NCBI GenBank assembly: GCA_018066825.1 | Contig: JAGPVU010000159.1 | Coordinates: 1 to 17,987 of the forward strand | Direction of reading: 5' to 3' | Length of the DNA: 17,987 nucleotides | Origin: Cycloclasticus sp. | Lineage (GTDB): Bacteria > Pseudomonadota > Gammaproteobacteria > Methylococcales > Cycloclasticaceae | Shown here: positions 15,537 through 17,987 of the stretch, piece after piece | How the letters are laid out: every line of letters begins with the position of its first letter | Numbering within the stretch: position 1 is the first letter of the stretch | The notes under the pieces: model-generated | The model's input: only the letters and a program-made list of their open reading frames with translations | The model's database searches: none | Told to the model about the DNA's origin: nothing | Program-made: the position numbers and the translations under genes

Positions 15537-16895
15537 CTAGGTTAAAAATACGGTGGCGAGTCCAAGGAAGGCAGAAAAGCCAATCACGTCAGTCACGGTG
15601 GTTAAAATAACGCCTCCAGCTATAGCTGGATCAATGTTCATCCGTTTTAAGGTGAGCGGAATGGTGGCCCCTGCTAATGCTGCGGTTATCAGATTGATTA
15701 TTAATGCGGTACCGATTAATAAGCCAAGCGCAAGGCTGCTAAACCAAAGTCCAGCGATGACTGCGACAACGCAGGCCCATAACAGACCGTTTATTAAACC
15801 AACCGACAGCTCTTTCCACATCAGCCAACGGGCATTGGTTTTACCCACTTGATTGAGCGCAATGCCACGGGTAACGAGCATCAATGTTTGGCTTCCCGCG
15901 ATACCCCCCATACTGGCGACTATCGGCATGAGCACGGCTAGGGCTACTATTTGCTCAATGGTTGCGCTAAATAGACCGATCACCCAAGCAGCGATAAAAG
16001 CAGTCAGTAAATTAATGCCGAGCCAAACAGCGCGCCGTTTAGCACTTCTGATCACGGGGGAGAACATATCGTCATCTTCATCAAGCCCCGCCATGCTTAA
16101 AAAAGATCGGTCGGCCTCATCACGAATAACATCCACGACGTCATCCACGGTAATTCGGCCGAGTAAATGGTTGTTGCTGTCGACAACGGGCGCAGAAATA
16201 AGGTTATGATCCTCAAAAAACATCGCTACATCGGTGTCTGAGAGGGTGGGTGATAATGCCTTTTGATCGGTTATCATCGTGTCGCTAACAGACTGTCCGC
16301 TATCTTTAGTGAGTAAGTCGGTGATGCTTAGTACGCCCAGGTAGCAGTCATTACGATCAACCACAAAGAGCTTATCGGTGTTGGCAGGCAGAGCCCCACG
16401 CTGGCGAATGTATCTAAGCACAACGTCTAAGTTCACATTGGGACGAATAGTCACCATATCGGGGTTCATCAAACCACCGGCGCTATCTTCATCGTAGGAC
16501 ATAACCGATTGCAAACGTCGGCGGTCCTGATTAGACATGGAGCGCACAACCTCGTGTAATACCGCCTGTGGCAGGTCGTCAAAAATATCAGCTAGGTCAT
16601 CGGTTTCAAGTAAACCAGCGGCAGCAATTAGGTCTTCATCATTGGTGTGTTCGATTAGGCCGGAACGGACTTCATCGTTCACTTCGACTAAAATTTCACC
16701 GGTCAGTTCAGGGTTTACTAAACCCCAAACAACGCGCCGGTTTTTAGGTGGTATGGATTCGAGTAAGTTCGCTATTTCAGCCGGGTGAAGGGCGTTGATC
16801 TGCTGTTTTAGTTGGGATAATGCGGCGCCGTCAAGGTGCCCTGCGAGTAATCGCAAATGCTCATGGGTGTTCTCGTGTTGTGGTGTGGGCGACAT
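15537..16895 (-). CDS. mgtE: MgtE-family magnesium transporter/channel
   Basis: MgtE is a homodimeric Mg2+ channel of the inner membrane, gated by cytoplasmic Mg2+. The 452-residue product has the full architecture. A helical N domain covers about 1-130, with the AGGLMNPDMVTI motif at 139-150. A CBS pair follows at about 150-260 (VLSITDLLTKD, LLGRITVDDVVDVI). A plug-helix region and five membrane segments fill about 285-452. The membrane part contains MGGIAGSQTLMLVTRGIA (329-346) and the pore aspartate at about 436 in TTVTDVIGF, the counterpart of the Mg2+-binding Asp432 of the Thermus protein. No ribosome-binding site is clear upstream of the ATG at 16895. It lies 95 bp downstream of rapZ on the same strand and converges on pmbA with only 22 bp between the stops. 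Confidence 0.95.
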   Translation of the reverse strand: MSPTPQHENTHEHLRLLAGHLDGAALSQLKQQINALHPAEIANLLESIPPKNRRVVWGLVNPELTGEILVEVNDEVRSGLIEHTNDEDLIAAAGLLETDDLADIFDDLPQAVLHEVVRSMSNQDRRRLQSVMSYDEDSAGGLMNPDMVTIRPNVNLDVVLRYIRQRGALPANTDKLFVVDRNDCYLGVLSITDLLTKDSGQSVSDTMITDQKALSPTLSDTDVAMFFEDHNLISAPVVDSNNHLLGRITVDDVVDVIRDEADRSFLSMAGLDEDDDMFSPVIRSAKRRAVWLGINLLTAFIAAWVIGLFSATIEQIVALAVLMPIVASMGGIAGSQTLMLVTRGIALNQVGKTNARWLMWKELSVGLINGLLWACVVAVIAGLWFSSLALGLLIGTALIINLITAALAGATIPLTLKRMNIDPAIAGGVILTTVTDVIGFSAFLGLATVFLT

Positions 16896-16990
16896 TTTTT
16901 ATATTGCAATCAAACGCTGTAAACACAAACTATTCTAGCCTAATCAAAGGCGTGCTGCTTTGTTATTTATTACGCTAATAGGCGTTAGCT

Positions 16991-17848
16991 TCAGGTTAAT
17001 TCTCGATGCCGAGTGATAATGCTTAAGCCTTGTCCATTAAGGTGCTGGGCTAATTTTTCGGTAAGAAATACCGAACGATGTTGACCGCCCGTACAGCCGA
17101 CGGCAATGGATAGATAATTACGTTTAGACCGTGAAAATTCAGGTATCCAACGGCTTAAAAAAGCACCGCTGTCTGCTAAGTACTGTTGCACGAGTGGCTG
17201 TTGGCTCAAAAAGTCGATTACTGCTGGGTCCTTGCCTGTTAAATGACGCAAATTAGGTTCCCAGTAAGGGTTTGGCAAGCAGCGGGCATCAAATACAAAA
17301 TCAACGTCATTGGGTGCGCCGTGCTTATAGCCGAACGACATAATTTGTAGCGATAATTGGTTGTTATTGTTTGCGCAAATACGCTCACGAATAATGTCGT
17401 GTAACTGGTGCACATTGGTGTGGGTGGTATCGATTTGGATACTGGCGTGATTGGCTATAGGGCCAAGTCGGTCTATCTCGATATCGATGGCTTCGTCTAA
17501 AGACGTGGTGGCGTTTGATAAAGGGTGCTTTCGTCGTGTTTCGCTAAAGCGTTTTAATAAGTTTTCTTTATTAGCGCGTAAAAAGATAATTTCATAATTA
17601 ATGTTGTCGGCTTGCAGTTGATCAATTAACTGGTCAAATTGATTGAGGGACTCGAGGTCGTTGCGGGCATCGATGCCGACGGCGGCGCGTTTAAATAGCC
17701 CTTGCTTGGAATTAACAAGTAGCCGGGAAAAATCGAGCAGCAAAGCGATGGGAAGGTTGTCGGTGCAATAAAAGCCTGCATCCTCCAAGGTGTCTAGTGT
17801 GACACTCTTCCCGGATCCTGATAAACCACTAACGATAATAAGTTTCAT
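16991..17848 (-). CDS. rapZ: RNase adapter protein / nucleotide-binding protein RapZ
   Basis: In E. coli RapZ binds the small RNA GlmZ and delivers it to RNase E, which lowers GlmS and so amino-sugar supply to the cell wall; GlmY counteracts it. The product has 285 residues, the usual length. The N-terminal kinase-like domain has a Walker A motif at 8-15 (GLSGSGKS), and FSETRRKHPL (about 105-114) is conserved. The C-terminal sensor domain has MSFGYKHGAPNDVDFVFDAR and GCTGGQHRSV (251-260). Whether this organism has GlmZ/GlmY cannot be seen. The ATG at 17848 is the only sensible start, because Walker A begins at residue 8. It is preceded by a terminator whose T-tract ends about 7 nt before the ATG, and by no ribosome-binding site. 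ptsN and npr, usual neighbours of rapZ, are absent. Confidence 0.95.
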   Translation of the reverse strand: MKLIIVSGLSGSGKSVTLDTLEDAGFYCTDNLPIALLLDFSRLLVNSKQGLFKRAAVGIDARNDLESLNQFDQLIDQLQADNINYEIIFLRANKENLLKRFSETRRKHPLSNATTSLDEAIDIEIDRLGPIANHASIQIDTTHTNVHQLHDIIRERICANNNNQLSLQIMSFGYKHGAPNDVDFVFDARCLPNPYWEPNLRHLTGKDPAVIDFLSQQPLVQQYLADSGAFLSRWIPEFSRSKRNYLSIAVGCTGGQHRSVFLTEKLAQHLNGQGLSIITRHRELT

Positions 17849-17855
17849 GTGTCTT

Positions 17856-17880
17856 AAAAAAGCCGGCTATTCGCCGGCTT
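17856..17880 (-). terminator. Intrinsic terminator after hpf
   Basis: Read on the minus strand, AAGCCGGC (17880-17873) and GCCGGCTT (17867-17860) form a perfect 8-bp stem with the 5-nt loop GAATA, followed by a run of Ts down to 17856. It starts 7 bp after the hpf stop and ends 7 bp before the rapZ ATG. On the plus strand no T-tract follows, so it works only in the hpf direction. Confidence 0.9.
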
Positions 17881-17887
17881 ACCTTGT

Positions 17888-17987
17888 TTAACGGTGAGCG
17901 TTTAATTTCTCTTTATGTTTCACGACTTGTCTATCTAATTTATCGACTAAGGTGTCTATGGCCGCGTACATATTTTCTTGGGTGTCT
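17888..17987 (-). CDS. hpf: Ribosome hibernation promoting factor, C-terminal end (rest outside window)
   Basis: The minus strand from the window edge is open until a TAA at 17890-17888, giving about 33 C-terminal residues. They read as DTQENMYAAIDTL, then VDKLDRQVVKHKEKLNAHR, which matches the conserved end of short HPF/YfiA-type proteins. HPF binds the decoding region of the 30S subunit and promotes inactive 100S dimers in stationary phase. The end right after KEKLNAHR, with no extra dimerisation domain, indicates the short form. The fragment is too brief to exclude its paralogue RaiA (YfiA), but position next to rapZ favours hpf. In relatives rpoN lies upstream and ptsN downstream; ptsN is not here. 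Confidence 0.85.
   Translation of the reverse strand, partial: DTQENMYAAIDTLVDKLDRQVVKHKEKLNAHR

Noticed and set aside
15553..16209. Two consecutive plus-strand open frames opposite mgtE
   Set aside because: The minus-strand frame gives a complete MgtE with CBS and membrane domains; the plus-strand peptides have no recognisable domain and no ribosome-binding site.
16970..16987. Possible hairpin downstream of rapZ (TTACGC/GCGTTA)
   Set aside because: Six-base arms with one mismatch and only a weak T-rich tail on the minus strand; not good enough to call a terminator.
16896..16990. Mg2+ riboswitch (M-box type) upstream of mgtE
   Set aside because: The spacer is only 95 bp and shows none of the multi-stem structure such a riboswitch needs; just a TAGAAT-like box without a matching -35.

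Overview
The window looks like core chromosome of a gammaproteobacterium with mid-40s GC (judged by eye). Evidence for this is the LPS-transport lipoprotein gene lptE directly after leuS, the order holA-proA-nadD-rsfS-rlmH, the order maf-rng-yhdP-nit-tldD-pmbA, and rapZ beside hpf. I cannot name the genus from sequence alone; a marine or Thiotrichales-type gammaproteobacterium is only a guess. I see no phage, transposon, CRISPR array, tRNA, rRNA or toxin-antitoxin gene. The longest gene-free stretch is about 133 bp (6388-6520), so the DNA is almost fully coding.

Left block (1-5249, + strand): the 3' end of leuS, then lptE, holA, proA, nadD and rsfS, all with short gaps as in one operon. They cover leucyl-tRNA charging, LPS assembly, the clamp-loader delta subunit, proline synthesis, NAD synthesis and ribosome silencing. 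After rsfS comes a separate-looking unit: a glycine-zipper OmpA-family lipoprotein gene with a repeat-rich 5' region and a strong intrinsic terminator.

Middle block (5330-15514, + strand): rlmH and maf only 11 bp apart, a 133-bp spacer, then rng, yhdP, a nitrilase-family amidase gene, tldD and pmbA. From rng onward the genes touch or overlap and look co-transcribed. They cover 23S rRNA modification, non-canonical nucleotide hydrolysis, RNA decay, phospholipid transport across the envelope, metabolite repair, and both halves of the TldD/TldE metalloprotease.

Right block (15537-17987, - strand, convergent with the middle block): the 3' end of hpf with an intrinsic terminator, then rapZ, then the Mg2+ channel gene mgtE.

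From memory of other gammaproteobacteria such as Pseudomonas, the window joins two ancestral blocks at rlmH|maf. mrdA-rodA is missing on one side and mreBCD on the other, and yjgA, ptsN and npr are missing from their usual places. The genes themselves are ordinary, intact housekeeping genes. What is worth a second look is the junctions and deletions, the terminator pressed against the rapZ start codon, and the repeats upstream of the OmpA lipoprotein gene. I found no convincing undescribed system.
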